DNA of 64,000 nt from Pyrrhoderma lamaoense (GCA_002794735.1 NBAZ01000008.1:248001-312000), one strand, 5' to 3'; shown: positions 1 through 12,156, counted from the stretch's first letter. Notes: generated by a model from the sequence alone, not told the origin. Numbers and translations: made by a program.

Positions 1-275
1 TGTTAGATTAAGTCTGTAATTAGATTAAGTTATGAAGAAGGTCAGAGAATAGGATTTTATCAAATTTTACAAAAGAAGTAGGTATTCATATTATAGTGCA
101 GAAAGTAGAACAAACTAATGAATCTTAAGTATATAGTCAAGTAGAATGAGTTTTTTTGTATAAGACTAGAGTAGGGTGCAGAAATTATAAGAAGACCTAT
201 TTGTTACAATTGAACCTCTATAAGATCACTTGAACTACTTTATTCAAGATGAGAATGAACACTACTAAGTTTACA
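1..275 (+). repeat. Left copy of a diverged 275-bp inverted repeat
   Basis: This stretch aligns without any gap to the reverse complement of 6598-6872, and the similarity runs off the left edge of the window. By hand count about 77 of 275 positions differ. About 49 of these are C to T or G to A going from the right copy to this one, about 15 are the opposite transitions and about 13 are transversions. The right copy has a longer reading frame and this one is more AT-rich and broken. The family is not recognised; it may be part of a larger transposon. Confidence 0.8.
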
Positions 276-1985
276 ACAGTCTTAACCTTAGTAATGTGCA
301 GCCATCTGCAGCACTTGCACAGCAATGCACAGTTAAGGTTCAGAAGGGTTGAGGGCATAGGAGACAGAATATTACCATAAGTAGTCAGTAGATTAGTCAA
401 AGATCAAGGGTGTTGTGGAGTAAAAAAGAAGCAGAAGTTCTGGGTTAAAAAGACAGCTTGGGGTAAGAAGCCACAGTTTTATTAACTTGTCTTCTGATCA
501 TCACTCTCTAAGCTGTATCTTGTTACTCATTGTAATTTGCTTAAAGGAGGCAATCTGATCTTTGTTGAAAGAAATCTATTAGTGGTTACTTTAGCCTGAC
601 TAGCTAGCCTGGAACATCCTTATAAAAGAGAAAATAAAGTTTGGTTCAGAGTCCTCAGAAGCAGGGAGAGACACCATTAATTAAAGGACTTGGATACAGG
701 GTTGAAAATACTTCTAAAAAGAAGTTCCAACAGAAGGCATTCTATACTAGCTTGTTGTTTCCTAAACTTTTGGTGTTACTTCTTTAATATTAAGCAGTAG
801 TCTAGTGTTACTGTTACCCTCATCACAGGTCATCAAGTTAAGCCTCACTCAATTGGTTGACCACACAAAAAGAACCCCCTTTTACCTAAGTCTCATTTGA
901 CTTTTAAAATATATTTATAACAATGTTACTAATCAATTTCTATTAAAAGTGACCCAGTCTACTTTATCAAATTCTGGATAAGGAGTTTTGTTATATGTTT
1001 TATAAATTATTTCTCTCCATAGTGTGTACATTTGCATTGCAAAGTAATTTGTCTCCTTTTTGTCTATAATCAGTATGCTTGATCCTTATAGTGTAAAACA
1101 TTCATCTGTAGCTTTGATTACAGTTTTTCAGATTGTTTTCTTAAATTCTTTTAAAACTTGTTTGTGTAATATAACACATATTATAGATGCTTTTAAGTTT
1201 AGTTCTCTATGACTTTTAATATCTAACATTGTTTTAGAGCAAACCTATAGTTCAAGTTGGTCAAAGTATATTCCCTTAAATGGTTTTTTATCCAAAGGTG
1301 ATTCTGTACTCTTGTTATATCATGCAGGGTAATATCATAAGGATAATTGTTTGTATGCATATCAAACTATTTGTATCCATTATAGTATCTTCAGTTTTTC
1401 TTCTGGTTTTTGATTAAGATCTTTGTTATTCATATAGTTATATTATTGCATATTTCTTCTATTTTCTGTATTGTTCTATAACAGGTATAGCATATATATT
1501 AAAGTCTATTTTAGCTGGTTAATAAACCTTGTGTGATCTTATTGTCAGCAACCAACAGAGCCTCTACTTGATAAGTACTAAGTGTGAGCAACACAAAGTG
1601 AGGAACAAGTGTATTGAAGTACTGGGATAAGACAAGAACAAATCTAAGTTATACATGAGCTACTAAATGGTCTTATATATCTAATAATTCTGGGAAAAGT
1701 ATGAGGTAATAACTACATAGCACCTGATCACCTGACTCCCAGTGACCAAGCCAATCACATGACAACTGGTAACCCTCTTAGTAACCATTTACATAATAGA
1801 AGAGAAATAATAAGAAAATGAAAGAAATAACTACAAGTTCGTTTCCATTCATGATATCACCCTCTTCTTATGCAAAACATCCTTGTTTTCTATTCTGCAA
1901 GTGGGTCAGTGAACCGATAGACAGGTTGGAATGATAATTGCTGGAAGTTCACGCTATGTAGCTTGCAAGGAGTCAATGGGTTTTG
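276..1985. other. AT-rich spacer, no gene recognised
   Basis: Strongly AT-rich sequence with no reading frame of useful length and no recognisable motif. Its right end lies just downstream of the chromodomain end of the retroelement, so it may contain a decayed 3' LTR. I could not pair any part of it with a second LTR copy by eye. Confidence 0.5.
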
Positions 1986-4900
1986 TCAGTAAAACTCAGC
2001 TATGACCTCAGGTGCATTCTTCAAGTGGCTTGCTGGCAGCCACTGGTCGTGCTCATGCAAATACCCTTTCCATTTCACCTTGAACTGTAACACTTCACGT
2101 CCCACTATCCTAGCTCCTAACACTTCCACCACTTCCCATTCTTCATTCCCATCTACAATCTTTGGTGGCAGCGGTGGTGGTCGTTGCTGTGACTTGAACT
2201 GGGAGGAGTGATATGGAGATAGCAGGACTTCATTGAATACCGGATGGATCCTCCATGTGTCTGGTAGCTTCAACTTGTATGCAGCTTTGCCAACCTTATC
2301 TACAATTGTGAACGGACCCAGTCTTTTATTGTCTAGCTTTTTTATAGGTCGTTTGGTAGTTATGTTGGTAGCTTCCAACCAGACCTTGTCACCTTTCTTA
2401 TATGCAATAGATTCCCCTTTAGTTTTGTCATAGAATCATTTTATCATCTCTGCTGCCATCTTAAGACTAGCCCCTACCTCCTCTTGAACTTTGCTTATGT
2501 GTTCTTTGAACTGCTGGACAGATTTGTTACGAGCTATTACACAAGGGTTGGAGCCTTTGTAAGGATGACGACTATAGTTGACAAAGAATGGTGAGTGGCC
2601 TGTAGATGTTTGTACTTTGTCATTGTAAGCAAACTCTGCAATGGCTAGCCAGTCTGCCCAGTCATTCTGTCTGAAGTTGACATAGATCCAAAGGTACTGC
2701 TTAATCTCTTGGTTGATCTGCTTGGTCTGGCCATCAGTTTGGAGATGATATGCAGTGGATGGGTTCACTTTTATCCCCAGTAATTGGTATAGGTCTTTCA
2801 TGAAGCTAGACTTAAACTGTGGTTCTCAATTGCTGATAACTTTTTGAGGGATGCTGTGGAGCCTGAATACCTTGGTCACAGTAGATTTTTGCCATACTTT
2901 CTGAAGTCAGCTCTGTGTTGGTGGAGATTGCATGTATCTGCTTGCTAAAGCAATCCACAATTATGCATATGGCATTGAACCCTTGTGATTCTGGTAGTTC
3001 ACCAATTAGATCTACAAAGATGACCTCCCATGGTTCTAATGGTATCTTATTGAGGTTTAGCAGAGCATGTTTCCTTTTCCGGTGAGCTTTAGTTCTTTGG
3101 CAAGTTTTGCAGCCTGAGATATATGTACACACTTGAGCAGAGATTCCAGGCCACCAGTAACTCCATGTGATCAGTTTGTGAGTTTTATGTTGCCTTGGGT
3201 GGCCTGCAAGAGGGTCATCATGGTGTACTCTGATGATGTCTTCTCATAACTTTGCGTCTCATGGCATGTACAGCCTGTGCTCCCAGAATACCAAGCCTTC
3301 ATCTTCATATCTCTATTCCTTGTTTCCTGTGTCTAGTGCTTTTTGACTGACTTGTCTATTGGTTTACGACTGTCTTTGATTCTTTGGACCAGATTTGTGT
3401 CAAGAGATTCAATGGTTACATCATGGATAAACCACTCAGGCTTTAACAAAGTGACATTTTTGTTGTTATTCTCCCTCTTCTCATGATCTGCTTGTCTCAA
3501 GAGGAGGTCAGCCTTTTTCATCTCTTTTCCAGCCTTTAGTACAATTTGCAAGTCGTAATCAGCCAGTAACCCATTGTGCTTGTCTGCAGTTCAGATCTTG
3601 TGGAGCTTTGAAGTAAGATAAGTTTTTGTGGTCTGTCCATACTTCAACAGGGTGCTTGGCTCCTAAAAGATACTGCCTCCATTCCCGCAAGGCAAGCATG
3701 ATTGCTAGCATCTTTTTGTCATAGATTGCATAGTTGCATTCTGCTTGTGACATGGACTGGGAGAAGTATGCAATTGGGCGCCATTTGCCTTCCTGTTTCT
3801 GAGACAAAATTGCTCCAACTGCAAAATCTGATGCATCACTCTCATTCTGAATGAGTCTTTGTCTGTGGGCACTGCCAACACTGGGAAACTCTTTATTGCC
3901 CCCTTATAACCCTCAAAAGCCTTCTGCTCCTCCTCTCCCCACTGTCACTCCACATTTCCAGTCAACTGGTTAAGAGGTCTTGCTATTTTGCTAAAGTCTT
4001 TTATGAATCAACAATAGAAGTTGCAGAAACCCAAGAATGATTGGACATTTGTGAAGTTCTTGGGTTCTGGCCAGGTTTGGATGACTTCAACTTTCTTTGC
4101 ATCCATGCAGATCTCCCCGTTGCCTACAATGAAGCCTAAGTATTCAATAGTGCTTTGAGCAAAAGTGCACTTCTCGAATCATAGGTACAGTTGATTCTGC
4201 TTTAGGATTTCTAGCACCTGTCGCACAATATGGTCATGCTCTTTCAAGTCCATGGTGTAGATGAGAATGTCGTCTAAATAAACAATGACATGCCCCTCGT
4301 CTACCAGGTCTTTTAAGATAGAGTTCATGAAACTTTGGAAAGTGGCTAGTGAGTTGGTTAACCCAAAGAATATCACTGTGGGTTCAAACAGCTCTTAGTT
4401 AGTTTTGAAAGCTACTTTCCACTTGTCTCCTTCTTTTATGTGTATATTGTTGTAGCCCCAATGGACATCAAGCTTGGTGAAGTATTTAGCTTGTTTCATC
4501 TTATCAATAAGCTCTTGGATCAGGGGTAGTGGGTACTTGTTTTTGACTGTCCCTTGATTAAGCTTATGATAGTCTTGTACTAGACAAAGTTTGCCATTCT
4601 TCTTTTTGACAAAGAAAAAGGGTGATGCCATGGGTGATTTAGAAGAGCAAATGCAACCATTTCGTAGATTTTCTGCTAGAAATTCATCAAGAACCTGTTG
4701 CTCCTCTCAATTAAGTGAGTAGACTTTGCAATCAGCTGGGGAGAAACCTGGGGTGAGCTCGATAGCATGGTCCCAAGAACATCATTTTGGGAGGTGATCA
4801 AATTCTTCTTTGCTAAAAACCTCAAGGAAGTCCCTAACATAGTCAAGGGTCACCTCTTGTGGTCTCCACTGCACTATTTGACAATTCTTTTCAACATATC

Positions 4901-4990
4901 AGTCCCAGTTGAAGAAGAAGATTCAATCCCTTGGTTTTAGATCATCCTCTAGATTCAGCCTGATCTCCACATCTTATTCTCTTTTACAGT
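1986..4990 (-). mobile_element. Decayed Ty3/Gypsy chromovirus pol (RT-RNase H-integrase-chromodomain)
   Basis: Fragments of one pol polyprotein lie in order on the minus strand. Reverse transcriptase is at about 4720-4180, with [22 protein letters not shown] and the catalytic VYLDDILIY. RNase H is at 3807-3559, with the TDHKNLSYF motif. A linker follows at 3551-3333. The integrase zinc-binding segment and first catalytic Asp are at 3132-2812, and the rest of the integrase core at 2801-2436, with YHLQTDGQT and FAYND. A chromodomain is at 2378-1986 (EWEVVEVLGARIVG, then VKWKGY and HDQWLP). The order RT-RH-IN-chromodomain is that of fungal chromoviruses. Several stops (near 2436, 2826 and 4395) and frameshifts break the frame, so the copy is inactive. 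At two of these stops the family usually has Arg. No gag, protease or paired LTRs were identified. Confidence 0.93.
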
Positions 4991-5039
4991 TGGCTTGGTT
5001 ATATCCACACTGGGCTGTGTTATGAAACCAAGTTTATTT
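4991..5039. other. Possible LTR edge upstream of pol
   Basis: A TGTTATG sequence at 5018-5024 resembles the start of many Gypsy LTRs, and a second TGTTATG occurs near 5346. Neither could be matched to a terminal repeat on the other side of pol, so this is only a pointer. Confidence 0.15.
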
Positions 5040-5230
5040 CGCTTTTTTGCTTACTAAGCATCTTACATACGTGAATTATCTAATCATTTTACATAAGCTG
5101 CTTACCTAATCATTATTACCTAAGCATCTTACCTAATTAGCTTAGTTAGCATGCTTACCTAATATGCTTACATAAGTCACTTACTAAACACTTACTCATC
5201 ATATGACTCAGCTATCTTATTAAGCATCTC
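5040..5230. repeat. Imperfect short tandem repeats of a GCTTACCTAA-like unit
   Basis: The words GCTTACTAA, GCTTACCTAA, GCATCTTACC and GCTTACATAA recur about a dozen times at irregular spacing of roughly 10-20 bp. The tract lies just upstream of the retroelement pol, where a 5' LTR or untranslated leader would be expected. There is no coding potential. It could be an LTR-internal repeat or an unrelated minisatellite. Confidence 0.6.
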
Positions 5231-6597
5231 ATCTTATCTTATCTCTCTCTTATCACCACTGCTTACTCATCTATTCTAGAACATTCCACTATGTTCTACT
5301 ATCTTCCATCATTCTCCATGGTCATCTTTTCCTATTTGGTTTAGTGTTATGGTTTCCTTAAAACTAAGGGATTAGCACAATCTACAACCTTAGTAATAAA
5401 GATTCGATAACCCAGATAAAGCAACTCTAATCCTGTTGCCAAAAGGGGTGGGCTAGCAGTGTGCTGAGTAGTTGATCAGACTAAATAAACACCTAGTCCG
5501 GTTAAAGCTAACAAGCAGTTGGTGCTTCTTCAAAGTAGGGGGTCTCAAAGTCATCATGCCAAATGCCTAAGACACTACAAGTAGATTGTGACAAAGAGGT
5601 AATCACACAAGGTGTCAACCAAGGTATTAATTCAACCTAAACAATGCCGATGCAATAATTCGTAGTACAATAACATGGTCCTTCTTGGAGAGTATAGAAG
5701 TAGTTTCCTCACTGTACAGTAATAGAGAACAAGTAACGATGTTAGAGAAAGCTAGATGTTCTACCACAATACAGATACCCTTAAAACAACACCTTTGCCA
5801 GCTAATGACAATCTTGACTGAGCACAGGTATTATTATACTTCAAGTGTAGTTGTAACTTATTACCGTTTTACAGCTATAAGTGAGTCTGAACAATTTACT
5901 CTACGATGTCCAAAAGTCCTGCTTTTATAGCCTTCATCAACACTCATCATACTATGGGTATTCTTTTATCCTAACCATAACCTTAAAAGCACTTGTTCCA
6001 CAAGTCCCTGAAGACCCTGTGTATCCCACACATGTCCGAACCCTTAATGTCCCTGCTCTGCAGTCCATACAATCTCATTACTCTCTGAGACCCTGAGACC
6101 CTTAGATCTGATTTAGAGAGATTCCTAATCTCCTGACTCTAAGTTAAGGTCCACTGTCCTGAACCCTAGATAACCCCAATTATGGCTGAAGCATGTTGTG
6201 CATTCACTCCACAAAGACCCTGAATGGTCCATGCCAACCCAGTAGGCCACACACTGTTCTGCATTGAAGTTTGATATATCCCCATCATATGTATCCAGAC
6301 ACATCAATTAACTTGAGATGATCATAGACTTTCCTTGGTAGCTGACAGAGTAAGAGTATTCCCCATTCCGGGGGGTCCTTTGGTATCACTTGATAGTGAA
6401 CCACACTACTGTTGCACTGTTCATTGTGTGGTGTTCAGTATGCTCCATGTTTGTTAAGACAACAATCCTGACTTGACCTCAGACCTTTTCTTCCTTCTTA
6501 TCTCCAAGAATGTAACATAGTGAAAGGTCCATACATCTTGCTCCCAATGAGGGAATTCTTGTATAGAATCATCTGTCCAGTACTTCTGTACTTGTAC
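5231..6597. other. AT-rich repeat-like region, no gene recognised
   Basis: Only short reading frames are present, none with recognisable similarity. The segment lies between the retroelement and the right copy of the inverted repeat and is probably decayed transposon sequence. Confidence 0.4.
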
Positions 6598-6872
6598 TGT
6601 AAACTCAGTAGCATCCACTCCTATCTCAAAGAGAGTTGTCCAAGTGATTCTATAGAGGTCCAATTGTAACAAATAAGTTTTCTTGCAGTTAATACACTCT
6701 ACTCTGGTCTGGTACCAGGGGACTTGTTCCACCTGGCTGTGTACTTGAGATTCGCTAGTTCGTTCTGTGTCATGTACTGCTATACAAACACCTACATTTC
6801 CTGTAAGATTTGGTAAGGTCCTAGTCTCTGACCTTTGTCATGATTCTATCCAACCACAGACTTGATCCAGCA
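6598..6872 (-). repeat. Right copy of the 275-bp inverted repeat
   Basis: This is the partner of 1-275, in opposite orientation. On the minus strand it keeps a partly open frame, continuing to 6454, with words such as LDLYRITWTTLFEIGVDA. I do not recognise this protein in any family; it could be a captured or transposon-encoded ORF. Compared with the left copy it is GC-richer and probably closer to the ancestral sequence. Confidence 0.8.
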
Positions 6873-7936
6873 ATGGCTTTGCTGGCTGTGCATGTAGTCA
6901 TTCAAACACTGCAAGCTTTTCTTCATTTTGAGAGAGGACTTCCCTGTGTGACATGGCTGAGTTCCCTATAGTTCATAATAGACAGGATTTGCAGCTTCCT
7001 ATATTTGGTTTGTGTTTGATCTTCGACCTAGCTGATGATCCGCAAATCTTCAAACCTCCAATCCTGTAACATTTAGTCTCCTTTGTAATTAGCCTATTTT
7101 ATGTTTCAGCTAGCACAGCCTAGTTTAGCCATAGACCCTGCCGGGTTTTTTCATTATTCCCACACTATCTTCCACATGTATAAATACTCCCCTCCTGTTA
7201 GTAGCTAATTCTCCAGTCTTGATCTTGTCTTTCCTCCTAGACTAGTACTTTCTAATACATCCTCTTGTTCCCTCCTCACTGTTCCTCCACTCCTCTTGTC
7301 CCTCCTCTCCTCTGTCTCTATCTATATCAGTGTATGCTGGTTGTGCCTTGTCTTCAAACAGTGTAGTTCCTCTATTGTTAATGTCAAAGAAGATCGGAAA
7401 GATAGTCCTTCATACCAGAGTCATATGGGTGGGTAAGCATTGATAGAGGTGAGTACAAAGGTGTGGATAAGAGTGTGATGAAAGAAAATGTGTAATTGTA
7501 AATCCAGCTCAGAAGTTAAGTACCCTTAACTAATAGTTAGCTTTATACACACCATTGATAGCAGAATATTAGATAAGCAGATGATGATGTAATGTAGATG
7601 ATGACATAATAGGGGTTTAGAGTGTGGGAAAGTTTACATGGAGAGATGATAAAAGCACTGGTCCCCCCCTCCCTATAGTGAGAAAATAAAAGAGATTGTA
7701 TTATGATAGATGATAAGCACAAGACAATGAGTAAATTTAAATTAAAGTGATTATAGGTTTTATTACATAAGTTAATCTCTTTTCGATCACTTGTCCACGC
7801 TTGTCCTAAAACAATTCGGGTCTCAAATGACACCTTGACAACAAAATCGTCACTAGACTACTAGATATTTAGGGATCTTTCAGTACTCGTTTCTCTCGTA
7901 TATCTACCTTGATTCATCCTCACCTTGACTGTTGTG
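6873..7936. other. Spacer upstream of the SEL1 gene
   Basis: No supported gene. The right part, about 7840-7936, becomes pyrimidine-rich and should contain the promoter and 5' leader of the Skt5-like gene. The rest is AT-rich and looks like the repeat-rich region to its left. Confidence 0.4.
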
Positions 7937-10012
7937 ATGTCGGAGTGGGTGAATCCAGAGACTAGCTCTGGCACTGAACAGGGTCTACCACCTCATCCTG
8001 CTTATTACCGACAGGACGGTTCAGGAAATAGTGTTGGTCAGAGATATGTCCCACCTACTAGAAGGTACAATACGAATGGAGAAGAATTTACTGAAAATCA
8101 TGCTCTATATGAAGAGGGAAAAACTGGGGATGGTATGTGTTTAGTTCATCGTCAAAAACAGGCTAACGCATGTCGTATTCAATAGTTTCCTCGCGGGTAC
8201 CCCTTGCCACTGATAGCAATAAAAATTTGGATTCCCAGTCTTCAGAACGTCCCTCAGACTTTTTTGATGTAAATAATAAATTTGCTTCGTTGTCGTTGAC
8301 GGACTCCTCTTCCTCGTCTTCCACCTCCCAAGACAGTTCCTTACCCACTTACACGTACAACGAACGCCAGCTTCCCAATCACAATAACTATGCTTATGGA
8401 GGTGCACCGCAACCATATGGTCAGCCGTACTTCGACAATGAACCTTATCAGTGGAAAGCTGAAAATGGACAGAATACAGCAATACGTTCAGATACATACC
8501 CTCAAACGAGTTTCGATCCATACATTGCCGCCGCATCCAACGTACTTGGTGGTGGACCCCCTGCAGACTATCCTTTGGGATATACAGATACTTTCAATGT
8601 GAATGAACAATATTCCAATTACCAAGCTCAAATGATACCTAATAACTCTGGACCATATGCCGACATGTCTTCTCCGGTTAACGATGACCAGTCCTCCCTG
8701 CATACTAATTCAACGCGCAACGATCCTCAAGCTCCGCCATCAGATAGCCAGGATTTTCGAGGTGCAGACCCTCAGCGTCCTGCCTTAGAACGCTCGGGCT
8801 CCGTCAGCCTTGGAACTAGAAAAATGAAAGCCGTCGACCTCAGCGCCCCTCCTTACACAAAAGAATTTATAGACCAATACCGCTATCGGATAAAAAATGA
8901 TCCAGATCCCGAAGCACACTTTCAGTACGCACGCTATCTAATTGATGCGGCTAAGAATATCGGTGCAAACGCGGCAGACCAGAGGGCTGTAAGAAAGTAT
9001 CGCGAATTGCTTGTCCAAGAAGCTCTAAAAGAAGTTAGAAGACTTGCGACTCAAGGCGACCCTTATCCAGAAGCACAGTTTTTTCTGGCTAACTGTTATG
9101 GAACGGGTATGCTGGGTCTGCAAGTCGATCACGAAAGGGCTTATCATCTTTACCTACAGGCCGCGAAACAAAATCATGCCGCGGCTGCATATCGCGTGGC
9201 TGTTTGTAATGAAATAGGAGTTGGGACGAAGCGAGAGCCTCCTAGGGCGTTCGCATTTTATCGCAAGGCTGCATCTCTGGGAGATACGGCTGCAATGTAT
9301 AAATTAGGAATGATACTCTTATCAGGAGGCTTGACACAGCAAGCCAACCCTCGTGAAGCTGTTGCATGGTTAAGAAGAGCTGCAGAACAAGCTGATGAGG
9401 ATAATCCTCATGCACTTCACGAACTAGGTCTACTACATGAGAATCCAGAGTCCAAAATAGTTCAATACGATCCGTTATATGCAAAGAACCTGTTTACGAA
9501 AGCAGCGCAGCTTGGCTACACACAATCCCAATTCAAACTAGGGCAGTGTTATGAATACGCAACTTTGTCATGTCCCTTAGACCCAAGGAGATCTATTGGC
9601 TGGTATACGAGAGCTGCTGAGAAAGGGGATGCAGAAGCCGAACTTGCCTTGAGTGGGTGGTACTTGACGGGAAGCGAGGGTGTTTTAAAGCAAAGTGATT
9701 CGGAAGCATATCTTTGGGCACGACGCGCAGCAAACAAAGGTCTCGATAAGGCTGAGTATGCAGTAGGGTACTTCTCAGAGGTTGGTATTGGAGTGAAACA
9801 GGACTTAGAGCTTGCTAAGAGGTGGTACATGCGTGCTGCTGGTAAGTCTTGGCTCATTCAGAACGGTGATTTAAACACACTGACTCGGTGTAGCTCAAGG
9901 TAACAAGCGTGCGATGAATCGTCTCACGGAATTGAAAAGGATGGGCAATAAACGTGCATTAGCAGTTAGACCAACTCGACAGCAAGCAAAGGATGAGTGT
10001 ATTATCTGTTGA
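7937..10012 (+). CDS. Skt5/Chs4-type chitin synthase activator with SEL1 repeats
   Basis: Three exons, 7937-8132, 8186-9841 and 9894-10012, give about 656 residues. Intron 1 has GTATGT, a CTAAC branch point and TAG; intron 2 starts GTAAGT. The N-terminal half is low-complexity, rich in Pro, Ser, Asn and Tyr. The C-terminal half carries about seven SEL1 repeats (for example AQFFLANCYGTGMLG, AYRVAVCNEIGVG and AEYAVGYFSEVGIG). The protein ends in CIIC, a CaaX-like box. In yeasts Skt5/Chs4 is a prenylated activator and anchor of chitin synthase at the bud neck, and the SEL1 array plus CaaX end fits that family. The ATG at 7937 was chosen because the exon joins cleanly from it. Basidiomycetes have several paralogues, so the exact orthologue is uncertain. 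Confidence 0.88.
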
Positions 10013-10356
10013 GCTTATCACCCATGCGAGGTAAAGTCCGGGATGTACATTATTTATTACACGGATCTCCGAAACCTCGGAGTATGAACCTAACGTACTA
10101 GCTGCTAATGGTGATACGGAATATAACGAGTATTTGTAGAGTACACATTGCTTATTTAAACATAAGACCAACACTGTCTTCAAGGAAAATAAGAGAGAGT
10201 TTATATCTATCATCTTTTTAGGGGTGATGGTCCCAATAATCCACATCGATACTCAGTAAGAACGTGATTTCGAATATACAAGATGCATGTGACTTGAAGA
10301 CATTGCCTGAACTCCAACTTTCCATGTAACGTAACTTTCAACGCAGCTCACATGTG
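10013..10356. other. Spacer between the Skt5-like and PIG-X-like genes
   Basis: About 340 bp without a supported reading frame. It holds the 3' end of the upstream gene and the promoter of the next. No specific site is recognised. Confidence 0.4.
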
Positions 10357-10994
10357 ATGACGTGCATCTATTCTCTATCCAAAAACAGAGGATCACATTC
10401 AACCCTTACCATTAAAAGTGAATCAGACACTACTTCATCTTGTTCATTTCGATACACCATTAGACTTCCTACTCAGGTCTTTGTAGACATCTACGAAATC
10501 TCATCGCAGGGTGTTTATAACTTCAGTGTACCGGACTCAGGACCCTGTGCAAATATTGAGCTCCCAACAACTAGTGGAAACTGTCATCAAATCATCTCTT
10601 TGGTGACTGATGGTAGTCATCAAATAGAAGTGCCAGTTCATACTCGATATCCGATTCCGGATGGCATTAGCGATGAACAAGAAGTTTTTTATCTCTTGCC
10701 ATATGCGCAACGTTCCTGTGATAGAAACGGTGAAAGTACGAAGCTTATTGCATTATTTGAAGTATTGGCCCTCATGTAATACAAATGATCTGGTGTTGCT
10801 TTGCTTTAGAATCTATCACAACTATCCCTTGTCTGACTGATCAGGATACTCCCTTGACGACATTTTTACCTTCTCCTAGAATTCAAACATCTAGTCTCAT
10901 CGAGTTTTTAACTCAAATAGCCACGATCATATGCTTTCTAGTCATTGCTTATCGAACGTTTTCTACTTCCCCTCGTAGAAAAAATAGCTTGTAG
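10357..10994 (+). CDS. PIG-X/Pbn1-like subunit of GPI mannosyltransferase I
   Basis: The likely gene has two exons, 10357-10735 and 10810-10994, about 187 residues. An alternative donor at 10730 also keeps the frame. The lumenal part contains LPTQVFVDIYE, then VPVHTRYPIPD and a Leu-rich segment with an isolated Cys, the hallmarks of the PIG-X family. The second exon supplies one C-terminal membrane span (FLTQIATIICFLVIAY) and a short basic tail. The family partners the catalytic mannosyltransferase PIG-M/Gpi14 in the ER and stabilises it for addition of the first mannose to GPI precursors. The N terminus may lack an upstream exon, because no clear signal peptide is visible. It is convergent with the Rho gene. 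Confidence 0.8.
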
Positions 10995-11160
10995 AAAGCG
11001 TGTTTCAGTTTCCAAAGTAGCTATGTACAAATCTGGTAACACACAAAGGGCGTTGAAACTAAGAAAATAAATATACAAGCATGGTCATTCTGAGAACGCC
11101 ATGAAATAGTTCGGTGATGTGTCAATCGTAAGTACAGTATATTGTCGACATGCACGATTG

Positions 11161-11954
11161 CTATAATATCATGCAACGCCGATGTTTAACCATCTTCCCC
11201 CATTTACCCCGCATGCTTTCTCTCAATGCCAAAGTGAATACCTCCTGAACACCCGACCCTGTTTTAGCAGAGCATTCAATATACTTCGCACCAATCTCCC
11301 TAGCCACATTAGCACCATTCTCTTGAGAAACAGGCGTTTGTCCCTGAGCAGCAAGCATCCTACGTGTTTGTTCATCGCGTCGAAGATCAATTTTCGTCGC
11401 CACAAGAATCAATGGAGTGTCCTCGCAGAAATGAGCTACTTCTGGAAACCACTGGTAAATGAAAATATGAAATGAGTTGGCGAATGCCCACAGACGTCAA
11501 AGCAGATATAGATTGTATAAACCTTATCTTGAACGTTTGCTAGGCTGGTTGGGAAATCAACTGAAAAGACAATCAGAATAACATCACTCTCTGGGTAACT
11601 AAGAGGTCGTAAACGATCGTATTCTTCCTGCCCAGCTGTATCCCAAAGAGCGAGTTCCACTAGTTTATTCTCAAACGAGACCTGTGTTACATAGTTCTCA
11701 AATACCGTCGGGATATAGGCCTAAGAGATTTTGAGAATAACCCGATGTAGAAACTTGGATACTTACTTACTTCGGGAAACCTATTCTCAGCATATACAAT
11801 AAGGAGACACGTTTTTCCGCAACCGCCTGAAGTTTAAGGGTATGACTTTGTTTTGCAAAGAGGTAAAGAAGACTATAAGCATAAAATACACACCATCCCC
11901 AACCACGACAAGCTTTTTCTTTATATCGGGTCGTCTAGGAGGGATGTTATCCAT
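11161..11954 (-). CDS. Rho-family small GTPase
   Basis: Four exons, 11894-11954, 11771-11826, 11523-11720 and 11161-11451, give 201 residues. All introns are GT-AG and about 50-70 nt. Visible motifs are the P-loop [11 protein letters not shown] (split by intron 1), the effector region [25 protein letters not shown], the specificity loop [10 protein letters not shown], a basic tail and the CaaX end CMIL, which with its terminal Leu should be geranylgeranylated. Rho GTPases control actin, glucan synthesis and polarised growth at the plasma membrane. Residues after the ATKIDL motif ([12 protein letters not shown]) look like the Rho2-type group of basidiomycetes rather than Rho1 or Rho3, but the subclass is an inference. 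Confidence 0.95.
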
Positions 11955-12156
11955 AAGACCGATAGGTCTAGGAGAGTAGAACAAGATTTGTTTCAGCGCC
12001 GGATACTGGCACGCTAAGGTTAAAGGCTAGCACGTGAGCTGTAATACATTGGTTGTTGGCTCTAACAGTGGTAACAGAGAATCCCTGAGAAGCCTGGGAG
12101 ATTTGCCAATCATTAAGTAAACTACTTGTCTATAGTACATATGAAATGGTCTGCTA

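Noticed and set aside
5040..5230. CRISPR-like array
   Set aside because: Units are irregular, without constant repeats and unique spacers of fixed length, and the genome is eukaryotic.
4991..5350. TGTTATG words as LTR boundaries
   Set aside because: No matching second LTR could be found left of 1986, so LTR limits cannot be claimed.
8141..8703. Minus-strand frames inside the Skt5-like gene
   Set aside because: Shadows of a well-supported spliced coding region on the plus strand.
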